From positions 62,001-126,000 of the forward strand of contig NZ_WJFC01000007.1 in assembly GCF_009725235.1 (NCBI RefSeq): a stretch of DNA of 64,000 nucleotides, in the 5' to 3' direction. The stretch comes from Scytonema sp. UIC 10036. GTDB taxonomy: Bacteria > Cyanobacteriota > Cyanobacteriia > Cyanobacteriales > Nostocaceae. The position numbers and the translations under genes were made by a program. Below are positions 1 through 9,521 of the stretch, one piece after another. Within the stretch, counting starts at the first letter, position 1. Each line of letters opens with the position of its first letter. The notes below the pieces were generated by a model. That model saw nothing but the letters and a program-made list of their open reading frames with translations, was not told where the DNA came from and did no database searches.

Positions 1-1
1 C

Positions 2-652
2 TACTATGAGGATCTCGCCGAGATGTACGTTGGCGATGATGTGTCTCCAGACTTCTACGCTTGGGTATTCCCCAAATACGACCACGTTGCCGTCGGTACT
101 GGTACAATGCACGTGAATAAAGCGAGCATCAAGCAACTGCAAGCTGGTATTCGCGCTCGTGCAGCCAGAAAACTCGCAGGTGGCAAAATTATCAAGGTAG
201 AAGCGCACCCCATTCCCGAACATCCCCGCCCCCGTCGGGTTGTAGGAAGAATTGCTTTAGTAGGTGATGCTGCGGGCTATGTGACTAAATCTTCTGGAGA
301 AGGCATTTACTTTGCTGCCAAGTCTGGACGGATGTGTGCTGAAACAATTGTTGAAATGTCTAACAACGGTAGCCGCATTCCTACAGAAGCTGACCTTAAA
401 GTCTATCTGAGACGGTGGGATAGGAAGTACGGGCTAACCTACAAGGTCTTAGATCTCCTACAGACTGTATTTTACCGTTCTGATGCCACACGTGAAGCTT
501 TTGTGGAAATGTGTGACGATATCGATGTTCAAAGGCTAACTTTTGACAGCTATCTGTACAAGACAGTTGTACCTGCTAATCCTTTCACTCAGTTAAAAAT
601 TACTGCTAAGACTATTGGTAGTTTGCTTCGCGGTAATGCTTTAGCTCCCTAA
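2..652 (+). CDS. chlP: Geranylgeranyl reductase ChlP, C-terminal part (5' end outside window)
   Basis: The frame is open from base 2, so the start lies upstream of the window. About 216 C-terminal residues are visible. The segment has the flavoprotein GDAAG motif (second FAD contact) followed by a KSSGEGIYFA stretch, as in cyanobacterial ChlP. The C-terminal half (LRRWDRKYG, then VVPANPFTQLK) also agrees with that family. ChlP reduces geranylgeranyl groups to phytyl groups for chlorophyll, tocopherol and phylloquinone synthesis. The assignment rests on family resemblance recalled from memory. No frameshift is seen in the visible part. Confidence 0.9.
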   Translation, partial: YYEDLAEMYVGDDVSPDFYAWVFPKYDHVAVGTGTMHVNKASIKQLQAGIRARAARKLAGGKIIKVEAHPIPEHPRPRRVVGRIALVGDAAGYVTKSSGEGIYFAAKSGRMCAETIVEMSNNGSRIPTEADLKVYLRRWDRKYGLTYKVLDLLQTVFYRSDATREAFVEMCDDIDVQRLTFDSYLYKTVVPANPFTQLKITAKTIGSLLRGNALAP

Positions 653-678
653 CAAGGCAATAGCTAATCGGCAAGTAT

Positions 679-722
679 GCAATAGGGAAGAATTTTGCAC
701 ATTCCCTATTGCCTTTTGGTTT
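679..722 (+). terminator. Putative rho-independent terminator of chlP
   Basis: A perfect 11-bp inverted repeat (GCAATAGGGAA / TTCCCTATTGC, arms 679-689 and 702-712) starts 27 bp after the chlP stop and is followed by CTTTTGGTTT. The T tract is imperfect, so this is a probable terminator. Confidence 0.6.
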
Positions 723-1176
723 ATTGAGAAAGACAGATGATAGATAGCAGATGGAAAAATTTCTCACTTTATCAGAATTGCCCTCATGCCAAAGCCTAAC
801 TGCTTGGGGTGTACTCCGATTCAATCGTTATAAATGCCCTCTGCCCTCGAAATAGCTACCTTCTTTGTTAAGGTTATGTAAATCACATTTTACTACTGAC
901 AGAATATATTGCTTTATTTTTTCTAATAGCAAAAAAATATACTTATTCTACAGAATGAGTTAACAATAGATGAAACTGTGTAAAAGCCTTGTAAAAAGCT
1001 GATAAAACAAGGATTATCAACCAGAGCAGAGAAAATTGTTTTGCTAAGAATTGGCAAAGTCAATATGAAGATTTTGTGAAATTTATATAAATTTATTGTC
1101 ATTTTCTCAGTAAATTTACTAACGTGGACGGGATGCTTACTTGAAACCAGCTCCTGGGTAGGAGTAAGGCTTAACC
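723..1176. other. AT-rich intergenic region
   Basis: No gene is supported here. The stretch is AT-rich and presumably holds the promoter of the PEP-CTERM gene at 1177. No clear Shine-Dalgarno sequence precedes that start. An inverted repeat at 878-893 was considered as an NtcA site and rejected on spacing. Confidence 0.5.
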
Positions 1177-1950
1177 ATGAAACTCAGTTCAGTACTTACT
1201 ACTGCTGTGTCTACTTTGACTGTAGGTGTTGTCACAGTCCTTGGTTTCTCCAGCCAAGCTCTAGGTCTAACTTTTTTTGGTGACTCGAGAGCCATTTGGG
1301 GAGAACCCAGTAATTATTCAGGGAGCGCAAATACCGATCCACACTACACAGGTGTGGGAACCAATACTTTTCAATGGGGGGATGCTTATCCAGAAGTACC
1401 AAGGTATGGAACGCGTGCAAATGAAATGGCCCTCAAAGGTATTTCATTTACTGCAGAGGAAGGCTCAGTGTTTAAGATAGGTTATTTAAAATACTTTAAT
1501 GGAACAGTGCCTCAAGGAACCAATGTGGACTCTGTATCATTAAGTCTTGACCTATTATTCTCTGAGCCATTCACGTTCTCTGAGAGTTTTAAATACGAGT
1601 TGGATTTAGAAAACACAACTAACGAGGGCGATCCAGAAAAAGACGCGGATTCTGTCATTGTTAAAAATAGTTTTAGCGATCGCAGTTTCAGTTTTGGAGG
1701 AAATGATTATCTTCTGGAGCTCATTGGCTTCAGCCAAGATGGCGGTAACACCACCGTTAAAAAGTTTCGTGTCTACGAAAATCAAGACATTACGGCAGGT
1801 ATCTACGCCCGAATTACTCGGATTACACCACCGAAAAAAGTCCCCGAACCTGCGAGTCTTGTTGGTTTATCAGTATTAAGCATCTACCTTTTATCCCGTA
1901 AGAATAAAATCTTTTGGGCTAAAAATAAAATAACCTCAGGGGATACTTAG
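1177..1950 (+). CDS. PEP-CTERM sorted secreted protein
   Basis: A 257-residue exported protein. It has an N-terminal signal peptide (about residues 1-30: a Lys near the start, a hydrophobic core, then SQA-LG). At the C-terminus there is a PEP-CTERM signal: VPEPAS, a hydrophobic helix (VGLSVLSIYLL), then a basic tail. Such proteins are processed by an exosortase and anchored or released at the cell surface. The middle part, with a YLKYFNGTVPQGT segment followed by beta-rich sequence, resembles the choice-of-anchor K type of beta-sandwich domain. That subfamily call is from memory and less certain than the sorting signal. It appears monocistronic, and its function is unknown. Confidence 0.8.
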   Translation: MKLSSVLTTAVSTLTVGVVTVLGFSSQALGLTFFGDSRAIWGEPSNYSGSANTDPHYTGVGTNTFQWGDAYPEVPRYGTRANEMALKGISFTAEEGSVFKIGYLKYFNGTVPQGTNVDSVSLSLDLLFSEPFTFSESFKYELDLENTTNEGDPEKDADSVIVKNSFSDRSFSFGGNDYLLELIGFSQDGGNTTVKKFRVYENQDITAGIYARITRITPPKKVPEPASLVGLSVLSIYLLSRKNKIFWAKNKITSGDT

Positions 1951-1995
1951 TAGCCTTGTAATATAAATTACAAATCTACTAGGACTTAACAGTAA

Positions 1996-2015
1996 AGACG
2001 CGCCATGGCGCGTCT
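1996..2015. repeat. Perfect 20-bp palindrome centred on CCATGG
   Basis: A self-complementary sequence (AGACGCGCC and its complement around ATGG) lies 46 bp after the PEP-CTERM stop. It could act as a transcript-ending hairpin, but similar palindromes are dispersed repeats in cyanobacterial genomes. A second hairpin (TTGCGTT/AACGCAA) follows at about 2104-2121. Confidence 0.6.
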
Positions 2016-2131
2016 CTACAGGTTTTGCACTCTTAAAGATACGAGTTATTCACACCAGCTTTAGAATACCTAGCACTCTCATACAGAAACCGCGCCCTCG
2101 CTTGTTGCGTTCAAAACGCAATAGGTGAAGA

Positions 2132-2182
2132 CGTCGGTCACTAGTCAGGTAGTCAGGTGGTCACTGGTCACTGGTCACTGTA
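2132..2182. repeat. Heptamer short tandem repeat at the 3' end of rpaA
   Basis: Imperfect tandem copies of GGTCACT/GTCAGGT run from the spacer into the last codons of rpaA. They encode its final residues (VTSDQ). The same heptamer family recurs near 5735-5760 and 59500-59535. Confidence 0.7.
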
Positions 2183-2907
2183 GAAGCGCCTTCCGTTGAT
2201 TGGGGGGCGCTTGGTAGTTCCAAGCAGTAACCCGCACCATACACAGTTTTGATATAACGGGGATGACGGGGATCTGGTTCTAACTTGGTTCTAAGGTGAC
2301 GGATGTGTACGCGAATGGTTTCAATATCGTCATCCGGATCGTAACCCCAAACTTCTCTCAGAATTTCACTAGGGGAAACTGTCTGACCGTGGCGTTGAAG
2401 GAGACAGTGCAGTAGCTCAAACTCCAGATGAGTTAATTTCACGGTTTGACCAAACCATATCGCCTCAAAACGTTCTGGAACTAAGGTAAGAGGTCCGTAA
2501 TTCAAAATTTCACTGTGCTTGGCGGCTTGAGGAATCCGGTCAGTACGCCGCAATAACGCTCGCACCCGTGCCAGCATTTCTTCGACTTCAAAGGGCTTGG
2601 TCAGGTAATCATCTGCGCCAGCATTAAAACCTTCCACCTTATCCTGTGTTTGGCTCAAAGCCGTCAGCATCAGCACGGGGATTTCAGCAGTGCGCTCATC
2701 CCGACGCAGGCGCTGGCAAACAGTGAATCCATCTACCCTCGGCAACATGAGATCCAGCATGATCAAGTCTGGTTGTAGCTGGAGAGCTAATGCTTGACCT
2801 TTGATGCCGTCCTCGGCTTGGCTAACGTCGTAACCAGCCATCTCTAGGTTGACGGCTACGAGTTCTGAAATTGCAGGGTCGTCGTCTATGACAAGAATCC
2901 TCGGCAT
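2161..2907 (-). CDS. rpaA: OmpR-type response regulator RpaA
   Basis: A 248-residue two-domain response regulator. The receiver domain (residues 1-120) has the acidic pocket D8-D10, the phospho-acceptor D52 in LIMLDLMLP and the conserved Lys in DYLTKPF. A winged-helix OmpR DNA-binding domain follows (about 135-230; [18 protein letters not shown]). The sequence reads like cyanobacterial RpaA, the output regulator of the KaiC-SasA clock and of light adaptation, and not like RpaB. I chose the start at 2907 ([10 protein letters not shown]). The frame stays open 43 codons further upstream, but that part is hydrophobic and not RpaA-like. The last residues are written by a heptamer repeat. It appears monocistronic. 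Confidence 0.88.
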   Translation of the reverse strand: MPRILVIDDDPAISELVAVNLEMAGYDVSQAEDGIKGQALALQLQPDLIMLDLMLPRVDGFTVCQRLRRDERTAEIPVLMLTALSQTQDKVEGFNAGADDYLTKPFEVEEMLARVRALLRRTDRIPQAAKHSEILNYGPLTLVPERFEAIWFGQTVKLTHLEFELLHCLLQRHGQTVSPSEILREVWGYDPDDDIETIRVHIRHLRTKLEPDPRHPRYIKTVYGAGYCLELPSAPQSTEGASTVTSDQ

Positions 2908-3064
2908 TATTAAAAAATTATTACTACTTATTAAGGATAAATAAGAACCTTTGGTAGATACAAAGATTGCTTTCCTGATTATAAAAAATAATTTAAATCT
3001 AACATAAAGATTAAAATTAAAGGATTGTAAAACCAAAATTAAACTATACTAGGTTTCCTATATC

Positions 3065-3884
3065 ATGTGTTATGCCTCTTACAGTCCCTCTTGGTTTTTG
3101 CAAAATGGTGTGGTGATGACTGTCTATACTGCTTTGCAGGGTGCGCGTGATTGGGAAAGTACAATTCAACACCCAGAGCCGCTTTATCAAGAAATCATTT
3201 TTACGGGGGCGCAAGAAGTACCAATTTTTGGTAAGGTTGCCATTCCCAAAAATCCGCGTGGCACGATTGTTGGTAGCTGAATTGTCTCCAACGCTAACGA
3301 GTGATGGATTGTACGAGGGAGAAGATTTTACCCCCATTGCCGCCACTGCCAAATAGATGGGATGTCCCGGTCAATATTGGTTTACCGGCTACTCCTTGGG
3401 CGGACAGCTGGCACTGTGGGCTGTGAAAACTGCTGTGGAACTCACCAAAGAAAATCGGAATCTGGGGCTACAAGAGAACGATATCGGTGGTGCAGCAGTC
3501 ATTTGTCCGAGTTTGGACTCTCGGCGATCGCTAGCTTATCTGGTCAAGCATCCTTTGGGGAGGTATCTCGAACAAGCGATCGCACGGGGGTTAGAAAAAC
3601 TTGCATGGAATATTCATGAAGCTCATCCTGGAACTCTTGACCCTGAAGCGATTAAGCGGGCTAACAGCATATGGGGCTTTGATGAGGAGCTAGTCATTCA
3701 GCGACTCGGCTTTCCAACAGTGGAAGCTTACTACGATGCTAGCAGTGCTTTGCCTATATTACCACATCTTAGCAAACCCACGCTCATCATATACGCTGAA
3801 GACGATCCTTTCTTTGAGCCTGATATTGTACCTGAATTGCAAGCAATTTGCAAGAGTAACAAGGTATTGGATTTGTTACTATAA
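3065..3884 (+). pseudogene. Decayed alpha/beta hydrolase (deletion, nonsense codon, truncated C-terminus)
   Basis: The pieces match a cyanobacterial alpha/beta hydrolase, but the gene is broken three times. Residues from FLQNGVVMTVYTAL to NPRGTIVG are in one frame (to about 3277). The reading then resumes in another frame at ELSPTLTSDGLYEGEDF, which fits loss of roughly 40 codons covering the early core. A TAG at 3354-3356 interrupts just before GCPGQYWFTGYSLGGQ, the nucleophile elbow with Ser in GYSLGG. The end (AICKSNKVLDLLL) stops where homologues continue to the catalytic His. No working product is expected. Confidence 0.75.
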
Positions 3885-3997
3885 AAATTAAGCGTGATGA
3901 ACGTTTAGTGTTTACTATTTATTATAAAGGCAATCAAACTAGGTTCGGTTTGCCACTCTCCGAAAAGTTGGCATTGCCCTAAAGTTTGTCACAGGCT

Positions 3998-4140
3998 GGG
4001 AATGCAGCACAAGTGGGCTGCTGTAGAGCCGGTAGGTAGAGCACAGGAGGCTCCGCCTCCCAATCAGGCATTCCCAGGCGGAGCCTGGGAACGAGAGCAA
4101 CGAACGAGAGCAACGAGAGCAAAAATATCCAATTTTTGAT
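3998..4140. repeat. REP-like repeat module
   Basis: A GC-rich segment contains the hairpin core at 4069-4095 (CATTCCCAGGC, then GCCTGGGAACGAG) and a short direct-repeat tail (CGAGAGCAA). The same core recurs at 5602-5628, 46618-46644 and 51044-51070. A diverged copy lies inside a coding region at about 39475-39503. The rest of the 3885-4165 gap shows nothing else. Confidence 0.75.
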
Positions 4141-4165
4141 TGTGGCGTAATTTTTTGAGGAATCT

Positions 4166-5113
4166 TTAATACAACGACTTCACCCAATGCCATTCCTGAG
4201 CCAAGCCTTCCGCTAAAGAAACTTGAGGCTGATAACCCAGAATTCTCCTTGCTTTAGAGACATCCGCAGCCGTGTGGCGGGCATCTCCCATTGCTTTTTC
4301 TACGTGGTTTCTCTTAATAGGTTTTCCAACAATTTCTTCCATCGTATCTAAAACTTGGGTTAGCACAACTCGACTACCACCGCCAATGTTAAATATTTCT
4401 CCCACTGCTTCAGATACAGTCGCTGCGGCTAAATTGGCTGCTACAGCGTCACTCACAAAGGTAAAGTCTCGTGTTTGGTAACCATCGCCATAGATAGGAA
4501 TAGCTTCATCCAATAAGACAGATTTAAAGAACTTATGAAACGCCATATCCGGACGCTGCCTTGGACCGTAAACTGTGAAGTAACGCAACGCTACGTAAGG
4601 TACACCAAAATTTTTGTGATATAGTCTGCATAATTGCTCGGCAGCAAGTTTGGTAATACCGTAAGGAGAAACTGGTTTAGGGCATATGTCTTCATGAGTT
4701 GGTAGAGTTTCAGCATCACCGTAGATGCTGGAAGTTGAAGCAAATACCAGCCTTTTCAACTGTTTTGCATCCTTCGCCGCTTCCAATAGAATTTGTGTGG
4801 CACTGATATTCCTTTCTGTATACAGACGAAACCCTTGACCCCAACTTGCCCGAACTCCTGCTTGTGCTGCCTGATGGTAAACTACGTCAATGTCTTTTAG
4901 AAGTTCTATCCAGTCTAAAGTGCGAATATCTCCCTCAATTAATTGAAACCCAGGGCGATCGTGCAGGTGAGCGATATTCTTGCGTTTTAATGCAGGATCG
5001 TAGTAATCATTAAATTCGTCTATTCCAATGACTTCTTCACCTTGTTTCAACAAAGCTTCTACAAGGTTGGAACCTATAAAGCCTGCAACTCCAGTAACTA
5101 TACTTTTAACCAT
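4166..5113 (-). CDS. NAD-dependent sugar-nucleotide epimerase/dehydratase
   Basis: A 315-residue extended short-chain dehydrogenase. The Rossmann motif TGVAGFIGSN is at residues 7-16, and the catalytic set is Ser128/129 (ASTSSIYG) and Y151-x3-K155 (YGITK). The overall pattern (YYDPALKRKN, QAAQAGVRASW, LRYFTVYGPRQRPDMA) is that of UDP-glucose/UDP-glucuronate 4-epimerases, cytoplasmic enzymes supplying activated sugars for polysaccharide or lipopolysaccharide. The exact substrate cannot be read from the sequence. No glycosyltransferase neighbours are present, so the pathway is open. Catalytic residues are intact. Confidence 0.85.
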   Translation of the reverse strand: MVKSIVTGVAGFIGSNLVEALLKQGEEVIGIDEFNDYYDPALKRKNIAHLHDRPGFQLIEGDIRTLDWIELLKDIDVVYHQAAQAGVRASWGQGFRLYTERNISATQILLEAAKDAKQLKRLVFASTSSIYGDAETLPTHEDICPKPVSPYGITKLAAEQLCRLYHKNFGVPYVALRYFTVYGPRQRPDMAFHKFFKSVLLDEAIPIYGDGYQTRDFTFVSDAVAANLAAATVSEAVGEIFNIGGGSRVVLTQVLDTMEEIVGKPIKRNHVEKAMGDARHTAADVSKARRILGYQPQVSLAEGLAQEWHWVKSLY

Positions 5114-5396
5114 GATTCTTGCTTTTTTTCGATACCTTAATCTATTTCAACTTCCAAGTTAATCTCTTCAGTCGTTGAACCGCCATCAATTTACAATTAT
5201 TTTTTACTATTTCATAGAGCAAACAATAAGTTGATAAAGAGTTTATAATAGCTTTCACTTTCTACTGAATTCAGAAAAATTATTGAAATTTAATACCCTA
5301 AGGATAACAGCAAATATACTGAGTTTTTGCAAGAAAAAAGAAAATAAAAACAGGATAAATACGTAAAAATTCCAGTATTCCATTTCAAGGGGACAG

Positions 5397-5640
5397 TTAG
5401 TAGTCGTCTGCCACATAAATTTTGATGGGTAGGTGGACAGATCTCCCACTCTCGTTCTCAGGGTCGAAACTTCGTACCACCTCGTTCCGGTGGTTCTACC
5501 ACAGAATGCAGTCTGCGAGGCTCTGCAGAGCGTAGCAGCAGTCTAAGGCAGGAGGCGGAACTTCCCGTAAGGCAAGACAGGAGGCGGAGCCTCCCTTCAG
5601 GCATTCCCAGGCTGAGCCTGGGAACGAGGTGACGAGGTGG
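5397..5640. repeat. Partial MITE carrying a REP module
   Basis: The left end (TAGTAGTC, CCACATAAATTTTGATGGGT) matches the left terminal repeat of the complete element at 46478-46679. The interior has the same CTCGTTCCGGTGGTTCTACC module and REP hairpin (5602-5628), but the right terminal repeat is missing. The remainder of the 5114-5849 spacer is AT-rich at 5114-5390. At 5735-5826 it has heptamer-type tandem repeats (CCAGTGA, ATAACTG). Confidence 0.65.
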
Positions 5641-5849
5641 TACAAAGTTTAGTTATATCTTTGGGAAAAAGAAGGGGCTTGCACAAGCATCAAAATTGGT
5701 GAAAAATTGTACGGCGAGTCGTCGTTACAGTGGCCAGTAACCAGTGACCAGTGACCAGTATTAGAGATAACTGGTAATTCATGATTCACTGATAATCGGT
5801 AACTGATAACTGATAACTGGTAACCGATCCCAAGCTTAAGAGGACATCA

Positions 5850-7124
5850 GTGAAAGTTTTAGTTGTAGGTAATGGAGGGCGGGAACACGCTCTTGCCTGG
5901 AAATTGTTACAATCAAAGCAAATTGAGCAGGTTGTTTGCGTGCCGGGAAATGGCGGTACGGCAAGTATGGAACGCTGCCAGAACTTGTCTTTGTCTGTAG
6001 ATGATTTTGAGGGAATCAGTCAATTTGCCCACAGTGAGGGCATTTCTCTAATTGTAGTCGGACCTGAAGTTCCGTTGGCAAAAGGAATCACAGATAACCT
6101 CCAAGCCAAAGGTTTTATGGTTTTTGGTCCAAGTAAGGCAGGAGCGCAAATCGAAGCCAGCAAGGCTTGGGCAAAAGCACTGATGCAAGAAGCAAAAATT
6201 CCTACAGCACGCTCTGCGGTATTTACAGAGGTACAAGCGGCAAAATCTTACGTCAAGGCTCAGGGAGTGCCAATTGTTGTCAAAGCCGATGGCTTGGCAG
6301 CTGGAAAAGGTGTCATTGTTGCCGAAACAGTGGAACAAGCAAATCAGGCAATTGATGCCATGTTTGGAGGACAGTTTGGCAGTGCGGGAAAATTTGTCGT
6401 CATTGAAGAGTATTTGACTGGGCAAGAAGTTTCTGTTTTGGCATTGACTGATGGAATTTCAATTCGCCCGTTGCTACCGGCTCAAGACCACAAGCGCATC
6501 GGGGAGGGCGATACGGGAGAAAATACAGGTGGAATGGGTGTTTATGCACCAGCACCCATTTTGACTCCTGAGTTGATGGCAAGCATTCAGACAGAAGTTT
6601 TAGAGAAAGCGATCGCGACTTTAAGAGCCAGAGGTATTGACTACCGAGGGGTATTATATGCTGGGTTGATGATTGGCACGCAAGGGGAATTTAAGGTGTT
6701 GGAATTTAACTGTCGTTTTGGCGATCCAGAAACACAAGTGATACTACCACTTTTAGAAACACCTCTAGAAGAATTAATTCTTGCCTGCGTACAACAGCGC
6801 TTGAGTGAAATGCCACCCATTACCTGGAAACAAGGAGCATGTGCCACAGTCGTTGCTGCTTCTGGTGGTTATCCTGGAACCTATGAAAAAGGAAAAGCCA
6901 TCACTGGCATCGATCGCGCAGAAGCATCAGGAACAATTGTATTTCACGCTGGCACCCAGTTCAACCAAGGACAGTTAGTCACGGATGGAGGTAGAGTGTT
7001 AAATGTTACTGGAGTTGGCAAAGATTTTGATGCAGCCCTTGACCAAGCCTACGCTGGGATACAGCAGATTCACTTTGAGGGAATGTATTACCGACGAGAT
7101 ATTGGGTATCGGGTGAGGGGGTAG
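5850..7124 (+). CDS. purD: Phosphoribosylamine-glycine ligase (GAR synthetase)
   Basis: A 424-residue ATP-grasp enzyme of de novo purine synthesis. It joins glycine to 5-phosphoribosylamine with ATP hydrolysis. The N-terminal domain begins MKVLVVGNGGREHA, a PurD hallmark. The ATP-grasp domain shows KADGLAAGKGV and the metal-binding FNCRFGDPETQ. Length is normal for the family. The start is GTG at 5850, preceded by AGGACAT. A G-rich tandem repeat (GGGTGAGGGGGTAG) begins in the last codons, so the C-terminal residues and stop are repeat-encoded. nblS follows in the same direction after 385 bp of repeats. Confidence 0.95.
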   Translation: MKVLVVGNGGREHALAWKLLQSKQIEQVVCVPGNGGTASMERCQNLSLSVDDFEGISQFAHSEGISLIVVGPEVPLAKGITDNLQAKGFMVFGPSKAGAQIEASKAWAKALMQEAKIPTARSAVFTEVQAAKSYVKAQGVPIVVKADGLAAGKGVIVAETVEQANQAIDAMFGGQFGSAGKFVVIEEYLTGQEVSVLALTDGISIRPLLPAQDHKRIGEGDTGENTGGMGVYAPAPILTPELMASIQTEVLEKAIATLRARGIDYRGVLYAGLMIGTQGEFKVLEFNCRFGDPETQVILPLLETPLEELILACVQQRLSEMPPITWKQGACATVVAASGGYPGTYEKGKAITGIDRAEASGTIVFHAGTQFNQGQLVTDGGRVLNVTGVGKDFDAALDQAYAGIQQIHFEGMYYRRDIGYRVRG

Positions 7125-7290
7125 GGTGAGGGGTGAGGGGGTAGGGGTGAGGGGTGAGGGGGTAGGGGTGAGGGGTGAGGGGGTAGGGGTGAGGGGTTGG
7201 GAACAAGGGTAATGACTGTATCCCCAATCCAAAATCCAAAATCCAAAATCCAAAATCCAAAATTCCCTACCCCCTACCCCCTACCCCAAT
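7104..7290. repeat. G/C-rich and ATCCAAA short tandem repeats
   Basis: Iterated GGGTGAGG/GGGGTAGG units run from the purD stop region to about 7196. A run of ATCCAAA-type units follows at 7227-7262, then CCCTACC units to 7285. A CCCTAAC tract follows at 7456-7490. These are the short tandemly repeated repetitive sequences common in filamentous cyanobacteria. The rest of 7125-7509 has no gene. Confidence 0.85.
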
Positions 7291-7509
7291 CCCTTCCTTA
7301 TTTGTCAAAGAAACTGTTAATTTTGAGTTGTTAGGTTTATTTTCATTTGTAAATAAGTATGAAAACCAGAACGATGCCCTCTCGAACCAGTTGAACTCAG
7401 ATGATTGGGCAGTCCCAATGAAAAAAAATTTCACCGTCAAACAAGAAGATCTCACTTCCCTAACCCCTAACCCCTAACCCCTGACCCCTTTTAATACGCT
7501 GTATTTAAG

Positions 7510-9444
7510 ATGCTGGCTATTTTAAAAACAATCAAAGAAGCAATTGTCAATTGGTGGTCGGAGTTCACCCTCCAGACAAAGCTTTTAGCGGCTGCCACAT
7601 TAGTTGTGTCTCTGGTGATGAGTGGTTTAACCTTCTGGGCAGTCAATACGATTCAGCTAGATGCACGTCTAAACGACACGCGCTTTGGTCGGGATCTGGG
7701 GCTGTTACTGGCTGCCAACGTTGCCCCACTTATTGCCGATGGCAATCTTACAGAGGTCTCTCAGTTTTCTCAACGCTTTTACAGCAGCACTTCCAGTGTA
7801 CGTTATATGCTATATGCTGATGAAGGGGGGAAAATTTATTTTGGCATTCCCTTTTGGGAGCCAGAAGTGGAAACCTCCCTTGCTATCAAACGGCGAATAC
7901 AGCTACCCGATGATTATGCGGCTGATGCTGATAAGCCAATGGTACGGCAACATCGATCCCCAGACGGGGAAGTGACGGATGTGTTTGTTCCTTTGACGGT
8001 AGATGGCAAATACTTGGGCGTGTTGGCGATTGGCATTAACCCCAACCCAGCTGCTGTTATTTCCACAAACTTCACTCGCGATGTCACCATTGCTGTATTT
8101 ATCTCAATTTGGGTGATGGTGATTTTAGGAGGAGTGATTAATGCTTTAACCATTACCAAGCCCATTAAAGAATTACTCGTAGGCGTAAAACAAATTGCTG
8201 CAGGAAATTTTAAGCAGCAAATAGATTTACCGCTAGGAGGCGAACTAGGGGAGTTAATTCTCAATTTTAATGAAATGGCAGAACGCTTGGAGCGTTACGA
8301 AGAACAAAATATTGAAGAATTGACAGCAGAGAAAGCCAAACTTGAAACATTGGTTTCTACGATTGCCGATGGTGCCGTCCTGATTGATAACAATATGCAA
8401 GTCATTTTAGTCAATCCTACAGCAAGGAGAATTTTTAACTGGGAAGGTATTGAGGTTGTAGGAGAAAATGTTTTGCGTTACTTACCGCCCTCGGTAGAGA
8501 TGGAAGTCAGGCGTCCTTTGTATGAAATGGCACAGGGAGAATGCGAAAGTGCAGAATTTCGCATTTTACTGAACCAATCCACCACACTAAGAACAATCCG
8601 CATTCTTTTAACAACAGTTGTTAATCAGCAACGGGAAAGTATTAAAGGGATTGCGATCACAGTACAAGATATCACTCGTGAAGTAGAATTGAACGAGGCA
8701 AAAAGCCAATTTATTAGCAATGTTTCCCACGAATTGAGAACTCCACTATTTAATATAAAATCTTTTATTGAAACATTACACGAATACGGCGAAGATTTAA
8801 GCTGGGTAGAACGTCGGGAGTTTCTAGAAACAGTCAATCACGAAACAGACAGGTTGACTCGCTTAGTGAATGATGTTTTGGATTTATCAAAACTTGAATC
8901 AGGCCGCAGATATAATTTAGATGGAGTCGATTTGACACAGGCAATTGAACAAACGCTGCGGACTTATCAATTGAATGCCAAAGATAAAGGGATTGAATTG
9001 GTTCAAGAAATCTCTCCTAAGTTGCCGTTAGTTGTTGGTAACTACGATTTGTTGCTGCAAGTGTTAGCGAATCTTCTGGGTAACGCCCTCAAGTTCACTC
9101 AGTCAGGTGGAAAAGTCGCAATCCGCGCCTACCAACTCGAACCAAAAACCAATTCAAGCGATCGCCAAACATCTCAAGTTAGAGTAGAAATTTCCGACAC
9201 TGGTATTGGCATTGCTCCAGAAGATCAAGAAGCTATTTTTGACCGCTTCTTCCGAGTAGAAAATCGAGTACACACTCTAGAGGGAACTGGTTTGGGTTTA
9301 TCAATTGTCAGAAACATCATGGAAAAGCATCACAGCAAAGTTTATTTGGTGAGCGAAGTTGGAGTTGGCACCACTTTTTGGTTTGACTTAGCAGTTTATG
9401 AAGAAGAAGCGTCTCAAGTTGGGAAGTTGTCAAGTGTAGTTTAA
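7510..9444 (+). CDS. nblS: Sensor histidine kinase NblS (Hik33/DspA family)
   Basis: A 644-residue membrane kinase. TM1 is at about 25-47, followed by an extracytoplasmic sensor region (50-190). TM2 is at about 197-217, then HAMP (TKPIKELLVGVKQIAAGNF), a short coiled coil and a PAS domain (about 275-390). HisKA has H407 in NVSHELRTPL, and the HATPase domain carries NLLGNALKF, DTGIGI and GTGLGLSI. This is the domain order of NblS, which controls phycobilisome degradation and high-light and nutrient-stress responses through RpaB and NblR. The spacing from purD is all repeats. No strong ribosome-binding site is seen before the ATG. Confidence 0.92.
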   Translation: MLAILKTIKEAIVNWWSEFTLQTKLLAAATLVVSLVMSGLTFWAVNTIQLDARLNDTRFGRDLGLLLAANVAPLIADGNLTEVSQFSQRFYSSTSSVRYMLYADEGGKIYFGIPFWEPEVETSLAIKRRIQLPDDYAADADKPMVRQHRSPDGEVTDVFVPLTVDGKYLGVLAIGINPNPAAVISTNFTRDVTIAVFISIWVMVILGGVINALTITKPIKELLVGVKQIAAGNFKQQIDLPLGGELGELILNFNEMAERLERYEEQNIEELTAEKAKLETLVSTIADGAVLIDNNMQVILVNPTARRIFNWEGIEVVGENVLRYLPPSVEMEVRRPLYEMAQGECESAEFRILLNQSTTLRTIRILLTTVVNQQRESIKGIAITVQDITREVELNEAKSQFISNVSHELRTPLFNIKSFIETLHEYGEDLSWVERREFLETVNHETDRLTRLVNDVLDLSKLESGRRYNLDGVDLTQAIEQTLRTYQLNAKDKGIELVQEISPKLPLVVGNYDLLLQVLANLLGNALKFTQSGGKVAIRAYQLEPKTNSSDRQTSQVRVEISDTGIGIAPEDQEAIFDRFFRVENRVHTLEGTGLGLSIVRNIMEKHHSKVYLVSEVGVGTTFWFDLAVYEEEASQVGKLSSVV

Positions 9445-9521
9445 AGTGCGAAGAATTATCTAGACGGGCTGCTTCAAGTTACTATCAAAGGTGTCGGCTA
9501 GTAATCCTACAGCATATAACA

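Noticed and set aside
878..893. Possible NtcA site (GTA ... TAC) upstream of the PEP-CTERM gene
   Set aside because: The spacer between GTA and TAC is 10 bases; NtcA sites need 8.
2908..3036. A longer RpaA start
   Set aside because: The extra residues are hydrophobic, AT-rich coded and unlike RpaA. The family starts at the [10 protein letters not shown] position.
3259..3273. TGGCAC followed by GATTGTTGG, resembling a sigma-54 promoter
   Set aside because: The -12 GC is missing and the site lies inside the remains of a coding region.
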